This document shows positions 20,691 to 30,290 of a stretch of 64,000 nt of DNA, one piece after another (position 1 is the stretch's first letter; each line of letters opens with the position of its first letter). The position numbers and the translations under genes were made by a program. The notes beneath the pieces were generated by a model that was given only the letters and a program-made list of their open reading frames with translations, made no database searches and was not told the origin of the DNA. The DNA is from Chloroflexota bacterium (lineage in GTDB: Bacteria; Chloroflexota; UBA11872): the NCBI GenBank assembly GCA_022821645.1, contig JAJEDE010000019.1:41862-105861 (forward strand), read 5' to 3'.

Positions 20691-21515
20691 GTGCGCACAC
20701 GTTCTTTACCAGGAGCCGCCGGCGCGCTGATCGTCGCAATTCTGGCCGTCGCAGCCGCGCTTATGGTCATTCGTCAGCCATTCGCTGTCATCTATCCGCC
20801 GCCCGAGTTGCGCAGCTTTGAAATGGTGCCCACCGCCATTGCGTTTCCGGCGTTCTATGCCGGACCAATTCAGGCCGGCAATGTCGTGGATCAAGAGTTG
20901 CGATTGTCGCCGGACGACGGGGCTGTCCGCGTGTGGCTCGGCCCGGCTCAGGTCGGGGTGTTGACGCGCGCACGGATTGAACTGCTGGATAGTCCTCGTG
21001 GCCCCAGCCGTCGGTCAGGCGTTCTGGATCTCCAGGGTCAATCTGGACCCGTAACAGCTCGTATCGTGCCGCCGCTTCGTCCATCGGAGGTCGGCGACGA
21101 TGGGGTTGCCGTACTGCGCGTCGCACCGGTCGAAGGATCGCAGGCCATTCGTGTGGGAATGGCGAAGGGTAAGACGTACCGTCCGGGCCGCGCCTTTATC
21201 GTCGGCCAGGCGGCGCCCGAGGATCAAGACGTGATGTTCGAAGTCGCGCGGGAATTATCGCCCGGCGGCGTTTGGTCCGTGATCTGGTCGCAGATCGAAA
21301 GTGAGACCCTTGCCGTTCGCGCCGTGGCGGCGGCCGCGCCGATTGTCCTGGTCGCGGGCCTGGCTACGTGTGTGACTGGACCGGGTCGACGCCGACGCTC
21401 CGCCCTCCTGACGTTTCTTGTGGCGCTGGCGGCCGCGACGCTCGTCGTGGTTGACCGTACAACCCTGAGCCTGATGCCGGGGCCAGACTTTAATCCAACC
21501 GTATTCCTCCGCTAA
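20691..21515 (+). CDS. Membrane protein A1 (paralog of 24070..24894)
   Basis: N-terminal TM, (F)(A/S)VIYP..ELRS motif, VGMAKGKTY, two C-terminal TM segments; shares PDF(N/G)PTV(F/I)LR end with paralog. Confidence 0.7.
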   Translation: MRTRSLPGAAGALIVAILAVAAALMVIRQPFAVIYPPPELRSFEMVPTAIAFPAFYAGPIQAGNVVDQELRLSPDDGAVRVWLGPAQVGVLTRARIELLDSPRGPSRRSGVLDLQGQSGPVTARIVPPLRPSEVGDDGVAVLRVAPVEGSQAIRVGMAKGKTYRPGRAFIVGQAAPEDQDVMFEVARELSPGGVWSVIWSQIESETLAVRAVAAAAPIVLVAGLATCVTGPGRRRRSALLTFLVALAAATLVVVDRTTLSLMPGPDFNPTVFLR

Positions 21516-21518
21516 TCC

Positions 21519-22808
21519 ATGAGCGGACAGGCGTACCTGCTGCTTGTTTTTGTCTGCGCCCTATGGCTCGGCGTTCGCGCCGCAACACAGCCGGCTTTGC
21601 ACGATTTCGATGAACATTCGCACTTGCTAACAGTGGCCCAGGTTCGCCAGTTCGGTGGAATGCCACCTGCAAGTCTCGCGCAAGACTTGATCTTTAGCCG
21701 CGAAAGAAACGAGGTCACCTACCATCACTTCCAACCTACGCCGTACTTGGTCATGGCGGGTCTCACGTCAATGGCCCGCACCGAACCATCCACGGCCGGA
21801 GTATTGGGCATTGGGCGCGCCCTGTCAGCTTTACTTGCCCTAAGCGCGGTAACGGCAGCCGGGATCGCCGTACGCAACTTACAGCGCTCAGGCTCCGACT
21901 GGCGGGCACCGGCGGTTGTAACGGCTGGGATGTCGCTCATGCCGGCGGTCCATTCGTTGGGCGCAAGTGTGACAGCAAGCACCTGGGCTCTGTCCGCCGT
22001 GGCGCTGACGACTGTTGCAACAACGTGGGCCGTTCGCCGAAATTGGTCACCGTGGTCGAGCATGGCAGTCGCCGCGGCGGCCGCGTTTACCTTGGCGGTT
22101 CGAGCCAGCGCATATCCGATTCTCTTGCTGATTCCGTTGGCCATGATCGAGTCGCGGCTGAGCGCCCTGGAGATAGCCCGAAAGCTCGTCGCGATCACGG
22201 CACTCAGTCTGGCGGTCAACGGTTGGTGGATCATTCGCAGCATCCTGGTAAATGATGATTGGCTTGGAGCTTCGGTGCATGTGCACGCTCACGTCGAGGG
22301 TGGTTATCTGGAGACAGTTCGAGAAGCTGTTTTGTGGCGCGAGGTAAGTCTCGATCCGTGGCCCATATGGTCGCTCTTGACTTCGACGGATTGGCTCTGG
22401 CTGACGCTCTCGCGGATTCTCAGTCGCGGCTTATGGCTCCACCGAATTGAATGGGTCGATCCTGTCACGATAGCACTGTGGATTGGTATGGTCGTGGCGC
22501 CTACGTCAGCAGTCTTAATCCACCGTCTGAGTCGTGCGAAGGAATCCCGTCGTTCATTTATCTACCTGATGCTGTTGGGTGGATTGATTATGACGTCAGT
22601 AAGCCTGTACAGCGCCGCAAATCTCTCGGCTCAACTTGGTTGGTTTGCACACATACGCGACACATTCATCGTTTCGTTGCCGGTAGTTGTGGCGTTGGCC
22701 GTCTTGGCGGATGAGCGTCAGGATACGCTCCGTGATATCTGCTTTCTGTCCGGCATCGGGTTCGCCTGTGCGGCAAATGCAGGATTCGTCCTGCTCATGC
22801 TTCCATAA
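21519..22808 (+). CDS. Multi-pass membrane protein B1 (possibly DUF2142/GT-C-like)
   Basis: 429 aa; LGVRAATQPALHDFDEHSHLLTVAQVRQFGG, ASVTASTWALSAVALTTVATTWAVRR, NGWWIIRSILVN; paralogs at 22943 and 24899. Confidence 0.7.
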   Translation: MSGQAYLLLVFVCALWLGVRAATQPALHDFDEHSHLLTVAQVRQFGGMPPASLAQDLIFSRERNEVTYHHFQPTPYLVMAGLTSMARTEPSTAGVLGIGRALSALLALSAVTAAGIAVRNLQRSGSDWRAPAVVTAGMSLMPAVHSLGASVTASTWALSAVALTTVATTWAVRRNWSPWSSMAVAAAAAFTLAVRASAYPILLLIPLAMIESRLSALEIARKLVAITALSLAVNGWWIIRSILVNDDWLGASVHVHAHVEGGYLETVREAVLWREVSLDPWPIWSLLTSTDWLWLTLSRILSRGLWLHRIEWVDPVTIALWIGMVVAPTSAVLIHRLSRAKESRRSFIYLMLLGGLIMTSVSLYSAANLSAQLGWFAHIRDTFIVSLPVVVALAVLADERQDTLRDICFLSGIGFACAANAGFVLLMLP

Positions 22809-22942
22809 AGGTCTCGGCTACCAATGGTGAGTCTGATTGCACGGACCCTTGCGGCAAGCTATAGAGTGACGAATGCAACGCACGGTTGGGTCGCTCAGGC
22901 GCGGAGCCAGCGGTCATTAGACCGGCGTCTCAAGTCAGTCGC

Positions 22943-23906
22943 ATGACTCAACGAGGCTACCTTTTCACGTTGCTCCTCTGCACCGTCTGGCTCGGCGCGC
23001 GCGCAGCCACACAACCGCCAGGCTTTGACTTCGATGAGCAGGCTCACCTGGGAACTATCGCCGAAATGCGTCAATTCGGCGGCCTGGCGCCAGCCGACGC
23101 GTTTCCGGACATCATCGTCAATCCCCAGACTGTCGAACCGCGCTTTCACATGTTTCCGTCCTTGCCGTACTTGGCAGTGACAGGTGCAACGGCTGTTGTC
23201 CAGACGAACCCCACCAAGGACGGCGTATTGGGCATCGGGCGTGCTTTCGCTGCACTCATGGCACTCCTAACGGTCCTGTCGGTTGGACTCGCCGTACGCA
23301 ACCTGCAGCAGCCCGGCTCAAGCTGGAGTGTTCCGGCGCTCGCAACGCTCGGCTTGGCCCTCACCCCAGGGGTGCACTCCATGGGCGCCAGCGTGACCGC
23401 AAGCACCTGGGCGCTGGCTGCCGTAGGCATGACCTGCGCCGCGACGTCCTGGGCGGTACGCCGTGACTGGTCACTTAGCGCCACCTCGGCCGTGGTAGTC
23501 GTTGCAGTTTTCGTGGTGGCATCCCGTGCAAGCGCCTATCCCTCGCTTCTGCTCATCCCACCCGCAAATGTTCGCCTCTCGAATCTCGCTCAAGGCCGCC
23601 GTTCTGCGGCTGGGCGCGGTAGGAGCGGCCATCATTCTGGTAAACGGCTGGTGGATGGTCCGCAACGTCCCCGCCCAGCGCCTGGAGCCCGACCAACTCC
23701 AGCGCCTCCTCGCCAGCTACAGCGACGAAGCCGCCCAGATGGTCGTTGACATAATGCAAACTGCCAACTACGTCACCATCGACCGACCCCAGTGGGGCGC
23801 CTTCGTCAACCAACTCGACGCCGGCATCATCCGCGACGAACTCTCCGCCAACGAAGCCCTCACCAACCTCACCCAGCGCCTCGAAGAACTCGGTGCCCAG
23901 GTCTAA
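22943..23906 (+). pseudogene. B2: truncated, frameshifted B-type membrane gene fused to the 3' end of a solute-binding-protein gene
   Basis: B-type N-terminus (MTQRGYLFTLLLCTVWLGARAATQPPGFDFDEQAHLGTIAEMRQFGG) breaks frame near 23565-23580; other frame continues SRISLKAAVLRL...NGWWMVRN then NVPAQRLEPDQLQRLLASYSDEAAQMV...LEELGAQV, matching the C-terminus of 19055..20578. Confidence 0.85.
23666..23903 (+). repeat. Second copy of solute-binding-protein 3' end (homologous to ~20338-20575)
   Basis: About 240 nt nearly identical to 20338-20575, roughly a dozen differences by eye, frame preserved. Confidence 0.9.
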
Positions 23907-24069
23907 GGCACTTCTTGGCGGGCCCCCATGCCTATCGGGTTCCCTCGCATCTGCGCGTTCCCTTGCTCGCTGGTTCTATGGCGCCTACCGCCCGGCCAGG
24001 AACTCAGTTCAACACTGGCGCTCCGCTAGACTTCTCGGCGTCCAGGTAGTCGCAGGAAACTAGCGTCGC

Positions 24070-24894
24070 GTGCGGATGATTTCCGTGTCGGGAGTTGCGG
24101 GCGCCCTGGTCATTGCAATCGCCGTCGCCTGCGCCGTCCTAGTTGTAATCCGTCAGCCGTTCAGTGTCATCTATCCGGCATCCGAGCTACGCAGCTACGA
24201 CTCTCTTCCGACTGTGATTGCTTTCCCGGCATTTCGTGGCGGTCCCATTCCGGCCGGCCGAGTAGCGGACCAGGAGATTCGTCTGACCGAAAGTGACGTG
24301 GCCATCAGGCTCTGGATGGGCCCGGCTGCGGAAGGCGCTGACGCCAAACTAAGGATCGAGCTACTCGCTGGACCGCAGGGACCAAGTCTCAGGTCGGGAG
24401 TCCTTGATTTGCCCGATCGCTCTGGCCCCATCGTCGCCCGCATCGTCCCACCGCTGAGTCAGTCTGATCTCCCGGGTCAGCGCGGAGTCATTCTTCGCAT
24501 CGCCCCTCTCGCCGAGTCCGAACCGATTCTTGTGGGAATGGCGTTGGGCAAAGCCTATCCAGAGGGTCGGACGTCCTTGAATGGGGATGCTCTGCCCAGT
24601 GATCAGGCCTTCATGTTCGAAGTCGCTCGAAAGTTGTCGCCCCTCGACGTGTGGCACCGTACATGGACATTGGTAGACAGCCAGACGCTTCCCTTGCGTG
24701 CTGCGGCGGTAGCTACGGCCGTCCTACTCGCTGCGGGCCTTGCTATGGCGATCGAAGTGCCGGGTAGCCGCATTCGCACTGCAATTGGCGTGGCCGTCGT
24801 TGCCGTGGTCGCGATAGTCATTGTCCTGATAGACCGAACGAGCATCAGCTTGTTTCCTGGCCCTGACTTCGGCCCGACCGTGATTCTCCGCTGA
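24070..24894 (+). CDS. Membrane protein A2 (paralog of 20691..21515)
   Basis: 274 aa, same length and layout as A1; FSVIYPASELRSYDSLPTVIAFPAFRGGPIPAGRVADQEIRL. Confidence 0.7.
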   Translation: MRMISVSGVAGALVIAIAVACAVLVVIRQPFSVIYPASELRSYDSLPTVIAFPAFRGGPIPAGRVADQEIRLTESDVAIRLWMGPAAEGADAKLRIELLAGPQGPSLRSGVLDLPDRSGPIVARIVPPLSQSDLPGQRGVILRIAPLAESEPILVGMALGKAYPEGRTSLNGDALPSDQAFMFEVARKLSPLDVWHRTWTLVDSQTLPLRAAAVATAVLLAAGLAMAIEVPGSRIRTAIGVAVVAVVAIVIVLIDRTSISLFPGPDFGPTVILR

Positions 24895-24898
24895 GATC

Positions 24899-26251
24899 AT
24901 GACCCGCGGCGGATACATTCTGTTGGTCGTGCTGTGTGCCGTTTGGCTGGGTACACGTGCCGCGACGCAGTGGGCGGGCTTCGATTACGACGAACCAGCA
25001 CATGTGGGCACGGTCGTTGAGGTCAGGGCGTTCGCAGGACTCGCGCCGGCAGATCGATTCCCGGAGATCATCGTAAATCCTCAGACCGTGGAACCGCGAT
25101 TTCACATGTTTCCGCCGCTGCCGTATCTGCTGATGGCTGGGGCCACATCCGCAATGCAGAGCGACCAACGAGCAGTTGCCGCGATCCAGTTCAAGACCAT
25201 CCACGGCAAGGGCATCGCTGAAGCGGCGAGCGTCGACCCGGTGGCAACCTCGGTGTTACTGGTGTCGCGTGCGTTCTCGGCGCTCATGGCGCTTGTCGCC
25301 GTCACCTCGGCGGGATTGGCCGTGCGGGCTCTGCAACGTCCCGGATCCACCTGGACTGTGCCCGCAATTGTCACCGTGGGAATGTCGCTAATGCCCAGCG
25401 TCCACTCCATGGCCGCGAGCGTCACGGCGAGCACGTGGGCACTGGCGGCCGTTGGACTCGTGTGCGCGGCAACGGCCTGGGCCGTGCGATGCAACTGGTC
25501 TCGCGAAACAACAGCGGCCGTGGTTGCCGTGTCGGCCTTCGCCGTGGCGGTCCGCGCCAGCGCCTACCCCGCTTTGATACTGGTGCCACTGGCCATGCTT
25601 GTCTCGCGTCTCTCGATCCGGGCCTCTGTCATTCGGCTGGGGCTCATCGCCACTGCTGTCGCCGTGGCCAACGGCTGGTGGATCGTTCGCAACATCTTGG
25701 TGAACGGAGATCCTCTCGGGGCAAATATCTATCTCAGTACGGTGGCCGATGTCGCTGCCTGCGATATCGCACGCGAGAGTCACGTGTGGTGCGCGGCGGC
25801 GTCCGGCCCCTGGCCGGCTTGGACGCTGCTTACGTCCACCGATATCTTCTGGGTCTACCTTTCCAGGATGTTAGTACGAAGGACTTGGATTGACAGTCTC
25901 ACGTTGGTGCTCTGGGTTGGAATGGTAGTCCTTCCCGCAGTCTTGGTAGTTGCCGATCGATTCCGGCCCCGTCTCCGCGGATCACGATACGAGTTTGCCC
26001 AACTGATGGCCCTTAGCAGCGCCGGCATGGCGATGCTCGCATTCGTTCTCGCCGTAACCCTGGCTGGTCAAATCGGTTGGTATATCTACTCGCGCGACAC
26101 CTTCATCGCGCTGATCCCCCTCGTCATCGCCGTCGCCGCGCTCGCTGACCTCAGGCAGGATCGGCTTCGTACCATTTGCTTCGGATTGGGACTCGCCTTC
26201 GCTGCTGCCGCCAATGCCGGATTCATGCTCGCCGTTCTCCCAAACGTCTAG
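24899..26251 (+). CDS. Multi-pass membrane protein B3 (paralog of B1)
   Basis: 450 aa; LGTRAATQWAGFDYDEPAHVGTVVEVRAFAGL, SVTASTWALAAVGLVCAATAWAVR, NGWWIVRNILVNGD. Confidence 0.7.
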   Translation: MTRGGYILLVVLCAVWLGTRAATQWAGFDYDEPAHVGTVVEVRAFAGLAPADRFPEIIVNPQTVEPRFHMFPPLPYLLMAGATSAMQSDQRAVAAIQFKTIHGKGIAEAASVDPVATSVLLVSRAFSALMALVAVTSAGLAVRALQRPGSTWTVPAIVTVGMSLMPSVHSMAASVTASTWALAAVGLVCAATAWAVRCNWSRETTAAVVAVSAFAVAVRASAYPALILVPLAMLVSRLSIRASVIRLGLIATAVAVANGWWIVRNILVNGDPLGANIYLSTVADVAACDIARESHVWCAAASGPWPAWTLLTSTDIFWVYLSRMLVRRTWIDSLTLVLWVGMVVLPAVLVVADRFRPRLRGSRYEFAQLMALSSAGMAMLAFVLAVTLAGQIGWYIYSRDTFIALIPLVIAVAALADLRQDRLRTICFGLGLAFAAAANAGFMLAVLPNV

Positions 26252-26639
26252 CGTCGGCAGCATCCGCAGTCGCGCCTCCATGCTCGTGCCAGGTCGCTAA
26301 CCTTCACGACTATCGTTCGCTCGAGTCCGGCAAGAACCTCTCCTCTGGCCGAGGCCCTACCGCTGTCTTTCCACCGGAATCAGCATCTCGGCACTGAGGG
26401 CCCGACGGTCATGCTGACATGTCGACACTCGCCGGCTGCGGTCACATCCACGCTCCCAGCTCAGCTCCATTCACCGCTTCACCGGCTTGCGCCGGATGGA
26501 AGACAAGCGCCGTGCGAACTGGCGGCCGTGTTGCAAGTACCATCAACCTCCCCTGGGTCTGAGATCGTGCGGTTTTCGCGGCTTCGCCGGGGATTTGATG
26601 CGGGCGAGGGCCCTGCCGATCCGCAAAGGGCGCTGATGA

Positions 26640-27092
26640 ATGTCTGACCAGCACACCCTCGGCTTCACCTTCTCCTGCATCATCGACGCGCCGGTAGAAC
26701 GGGTCTTCACCACCATCACCGACCAGCACGCCATCAGCACCTACTTCACCGACGCCTCCAGCGGCCCGCTAGCCCAGGGAACCACCGTCCACTGGCGCTT
26801 CGCCGACCTCGAAATCGACGTCCAAGTCGAAGAAGTCATCCCCAACCAACGCATCGTCTGCAACTGGCCTGCTTCCAGGGGCGTCGGCCACCGAACCCAA
26901 TTCACCTTCACCTTCCAATCACAAGGCGACAGCACCGTCATCCACGTCACCGAAACCGGCTGGCGCCGCGACGCCCCCGGCCTCGCCAGCGCCTTCGACC
27001 AATGCTCCGGCTGGACCCACTTCTTCGCCAGCCTCAAAGCCCGCCTCGAACATAACGTCCACCTCAAACACTTCTACGTCGACGCCGACTAG
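26640..27092 (+). CDS. SRPBCC / AHSA1-like protein
   Basis: 150 aa; FTFSCIIDAPVERVFTTITDQHAISTYFTDA...THFFASLKARLEHN. Confidence 0.78.
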   Translation: MSDQHTLGFTFSCIIDAPVERVFTTITDQHAISTYFTDASSGPLAQGTTVHWRFADLEIDVQVEEVIPNQRIVCNWPASRGVGHRTQFTFTFQSQGDSTVIHVTETGWRRDAPGLASAFDQCSGWTHFFASLKARLEHNVHLKHFYVDAD

Positions 27093-27254
27093 TCAGACCA
27101 GCTCGACTGGACTGGTAGCCCTACGCTCGGCAGGTCTTCAGGGCACGCAACGCTCGGCCCGCAATTCGCGCGCTGCACACTGAGAGTGTTCCGAGCGGTC
27201 CCAACGCACGGACGGTGCACGAATAACCACCCGTTAAGACTCCGTCGAGTGGCG

Positions 27255-28268
27255 TCAGCGCGCGATTAGCAATACCTCTGCCAGCGACACGTAGGCGCCC
27301 TCTCCAAACGCTTGGCTGATCCGAAGCGTCAGCGTCGTCGCAACGTCGTCGGGCATATCGACCACGTTCTCCACGTCCGGACGCAGCGGCTGCCGCCGAA
27401 CCCACTCGGACGTTCCGTTTCCGCGCTCGATCGCGATCTCAATCTGTCGAGGCCATGTGTCCAACGGCTCATCGCTCGCGTTGTACAGCACCACGCGCTC
27501 CAGTGCGCGCGGCGGATTCAGCCGAATCGTGATGTCCTGCGGCAACCCGGACTCCGCTGACCGCCACGCCGGCGTCGTTCCATCAACCACGCTGTCGATA
27601 AGCAACGATGCCGGATGCCCGTCCGCCTCGCTGGTGACTGATTCGATGCTCCCGCCAACGGACCCAATGCCGAAGACCTTGTTCAAGGACGGATCGTCGA
27701 TGATCTGCGGCTCGTGCTCGGCGCCCACAAGCCGCTGCTCAACAAACTCGTAGCCGATCACCGCCGCAGGCAAGGCAAGCATCAGGGCCAGCGTCAGTAG
27801 CGGTATCGGCGCCGTGCCCCGCTCCCGCGTTTGCACCAGCACCAGCACCAGCGGCGTGAGCAGTAGAACCAGGATCAGAACTACCGGCGTGTCAAGAATG
27901 CTGTCCACGCCCCGCGCCCTCAGCAGCACATACGTGATCGGCAACGCGAGCGCGGCTGGCAGAAGGATGAGCCGGTGGCCCAGGAGCCCGAACCCGATGC
28001 GCTCGTGCGGCAAGATCACGACCACGACAAATCCAAGAACGAACCCAGCGAATGCCGGAATTGGACTGCGAACGTCAATCGACCAGACCACCAGCCAGGA
28101 GAGAAGCAACGCGAAGGAAGCCAGCGGAGCCGCGCTTCCCGGTGGCCGTGCCTGGTCGAGCAGCACCGGCTCATGCTCGAGCGAATGCCCCGCGGCGTAG
28201 CGCCGCGGTCGGTACAGGCCCTCGCGAGGTGGACGGGTTGCGGGCGACGGCTCGTTCTCATCCGTCAT
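27255..28268 (-). CDS. Multi-pass membrane protein with C-terminal discoidin-like extracytoplasmic domain
   Basis: 337 aa; several TMs, then PASLLIDSVVDGTTPAWRSAESGLPQDITIRLNPPRALERVVLYNASDEPLDTWPRQIEIAI (F5/8C-like pattern). Confidence 0.6.
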   Translation of the reverse strand: MTDENEPSPATRPPREGLYRPRRYAAGHSLEHEPVLLDQARPPGSAAPLASFALLLSWLVVWSIDVRSPIPAFAGFVLGFVVVVILPHERIGFGLLGHRLILLPAALALPITYVLLRARGVDSILDTPVVLILVLLLTPLVLVLVQTRERGTAPIPLLTLALMLALPAAVIGYEFVEQRLVGAEHEPQIIDDPSLNKVFGIGSVGGSIESVTSEADGHPASLLIDSVVDGTTPAWRSAESGLPQDITIRLNPPRALERVVLYNASDEPLDTWPRQIEIAIERGNGTSEWVRRQPLRPDVENVVDMPDDVATTLTLRISQAFGEGAYVSLAEVLLIAR

Positions 28269-28357
28269 CTGAAGCGCCGCCCCTCGCCTCGACAGCTACA
28301 TTGAGTTGGCAAGCGTAGCGAAGCCGGTTCGGCGTCTTCGTCTCTACCGCGAATGCC

Positions 28358-30277
28358 ATGAGCGAACCCAACAACCCGTCGTGGCCGAACGGGCACGGAA
28401 AACTGCCGGTCAACCTGCCCGTCCACGAGCCCGGCGACATTCCGCTTCCCGCCGATTTCGGTCTGGACGCGTTCATCGACGCAATCGCGGCCGTCGAGGA
28501 GGACGCTTCGCGGATCAATCCCCTCACCGCCGCTGAACGTGTTCGCTCGGCGCTTCAGATCTGGATCCTCGGCTTCGAGACGAACGCCGCCGCGATCCGC
28601 CAGCGACAAGACGTCGTTCGGACCTTCTGGGACCGTCCCGCCCTCGGTGACCTTGTCCAGCACCTCGACATTGCGCCCTACGACGCCAATCAGGAATCGC
28701 GCGGCGGTTACCAGTACAACCTCGAACGTTTTGAGTCCTACGCCGCGGCGCTCACCAGCCTGCGCGCCGCGCTCGATGGCGCACTCCCGCAATGGCTCGT
28801 CGGCGTGCGCGGCGCCCTTGACGACGCCGCGGCCGAAGCGTCCGGCACGACGCGCAAGCTCAACCCCCGGCTGGCCCTTGAAGTCAGCCTTTCTGGACGT
28901 GTACACATCTCAAAGCGGGAAAGCCTGATGGGCGGAAGCACCCAGCAGGGTCAGCTCAACTACACCTACGCGCTGGTCAACGAATCAACGGGCGAATCCT
29001 TGGAGCGCGTTACGCCCGGTGGCTTCGGCGTCGGTGACGTGCTTAACCCTTGGGATCCGGCGCCCCAGCGTCGATCGGCGTTCGAATACCAGATGGACAG
29101 CGAGATCTTTCGCCTGCTAACTCGAGTAGTGAAAGAGTCGATTTTCACCCGTGCCTACCACCTGTCAGGCGTGATCGGCGTTGACGAAGCCGCTGGCGTC
29201 GCCAAGAGCACGGTCTATTTTCGTCGCACATCGCGTGAGCCGCTGCTCAAAGTCATCGCCAACAACACCCTCGGGTTCATACCGGGGGCGCCGAGACTCG
29301 GCTATGCGTGGGAGAGCCTCAAGCCGTCGGTCGGGGAAGGAACGCTCTACGTCGAAATCTCCGCCGAGCCCACCGGCGCCATGCAGGACGAGAACACCCT
29401 GTTCCGCATCCTGGAAAAGGTCCGCTCCGATCACAACCTCTTCTACCTCCGCCAGTTCCCGCCCGCCATCCGCCGATTCGAGCGGCTGCTGGTCACCCTC
29501 AAGGCCGTTGCCGCCGCCGTGCGCTTCTTTCGCGGCCTCCAGGCGCGCGGAATGCCAATTGCCTTTCCAATGGTCGTCGATCCAGCCCCTGATGCGCCGA
29601 CCTACCTTCAAGGCCTCGTCCCGCCCGAACTCGCCGTCCTGCCCGGACTTGTCTGCGTTCCCAGCGATGTGAACTTCATCCCGCGACAACCCACCGTCCT
29701 CATCACCGGCGCCAACAACAACGGCAAAACCACCTACCTGGACTCCATCGGCATCTCGCAGGCGCTCTTCCAGGCTGGCCTCCCCGTCCTCGCGTCCGAG
29801 GCCGCCCTCGAACCGCGCGACAAGATCCTCTCCCACTTCATCCGCCCCGGCGATGTCCAGGCCGGCGAGTCCACATTCGCGCACGAATGCTCGCGCGCGG
29901 TCCGTTTTGTCGAGCAGCTCACCGCCCGCAGCCTGGCTCTCTGCGATGAGCTTTTCCGCGGTACCTCGCCCCAGGATGGATTGGTAGTGTCCGAACTGGC
30001 CCTGCGCTGCTTCATGCGCTCCGGCGCCGCCGTCTTCTTTGTCACCCACTACCACGGCCTGGTTCAACGACTCAACGGCGAGGACAGGTTGCGCTTCCTG
30101 GCTTGCAAGCTCGACCACTCCGTCGAACCCGCGCGCTACACGTACCGCATGCAACCCGGCGTCTCCACCGAGTCCGACGGCCTCCTCGTCGCCGCTCAGC
30201 ACGGCTTTAGCGCCGAGAGCCTCGACCGGATTCTGGCCTTCAAGGCCTCAAGGGGCGAGATTCCCGAATCGGACTGA
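28358..30277 (+). CDS. MutS-like ATPase (stand-alone MutS-family protein)
   Basis: 639 aa; VLITGANNNGKTTYLDSIGISQALFQAGLPVLASEA, CDELFRGTSPQDG, FFVTHYHGL. Confidence 0.82.
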   Translation: MSEPNNPSWPNGHGKLPVNLPVHEPGDIPLPADFGLDAFIDAIAAVEEDASRINPLTAAERVRSALQIWILGFETNAAAIRQRQDVVRTFWDRPALGDLVQHLDIAPYDANQESRGGYQYNLERFESYAAALTSLRAALDGALPQWLVGVRGALDDAAAEASGTTRKLNPRLALEVSLSGRVHISKRESLMGGSTQQGQLNYTYALVNESTGESLERVTPGGFGVGDVLNPWDPAPQRRSAFEYQMDSEIFRLLTRVVKESIFTRAYHLSGVIGVDEAAGVAKSTVYFRRTSREPLLKVIANNTLGFIPGAPRLGYAWESLKPSVGEGTLYVEISAEPTGAMQDENTLFRILEKVRSDHNLFYLRQFPPAIRRFERLLVTLKAVAAAVRFFRGLQARGMPIAFPMVVDPAPDAPTYLQGLVPPELAVLPGLVCVPSDVNFIPRQPTVLITGANNNGKTTYLDSIGISQALFQAGLPVLASEAALEPRDKILSHFIRPGDVQAGESTFAHECSRAVRFVEQLTARSLALCDELFRGTSPQDGLVVSELALRCFMRSGAAVFFVTHYHGLVQRLNGEDRLRFLACKLDHSVEPARYTYRMQPGVSTESDGLLVAAQHGFSAESLDRILAFKASRGEIPESD

Positions 30278-30290
30278 CGCCTCGCCCTGA

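Noticed and set aside
22886-23749. Intact 287-aa protein as given in the track
   Set aside because: C-terminal part (NVRLSNLAQGRRSAAGRGRSGHHSGKRLVDGPQRPRPAPGAR...) is out-of-frame sequence after a frameshift; treated as part of a chimeric pseudogene.
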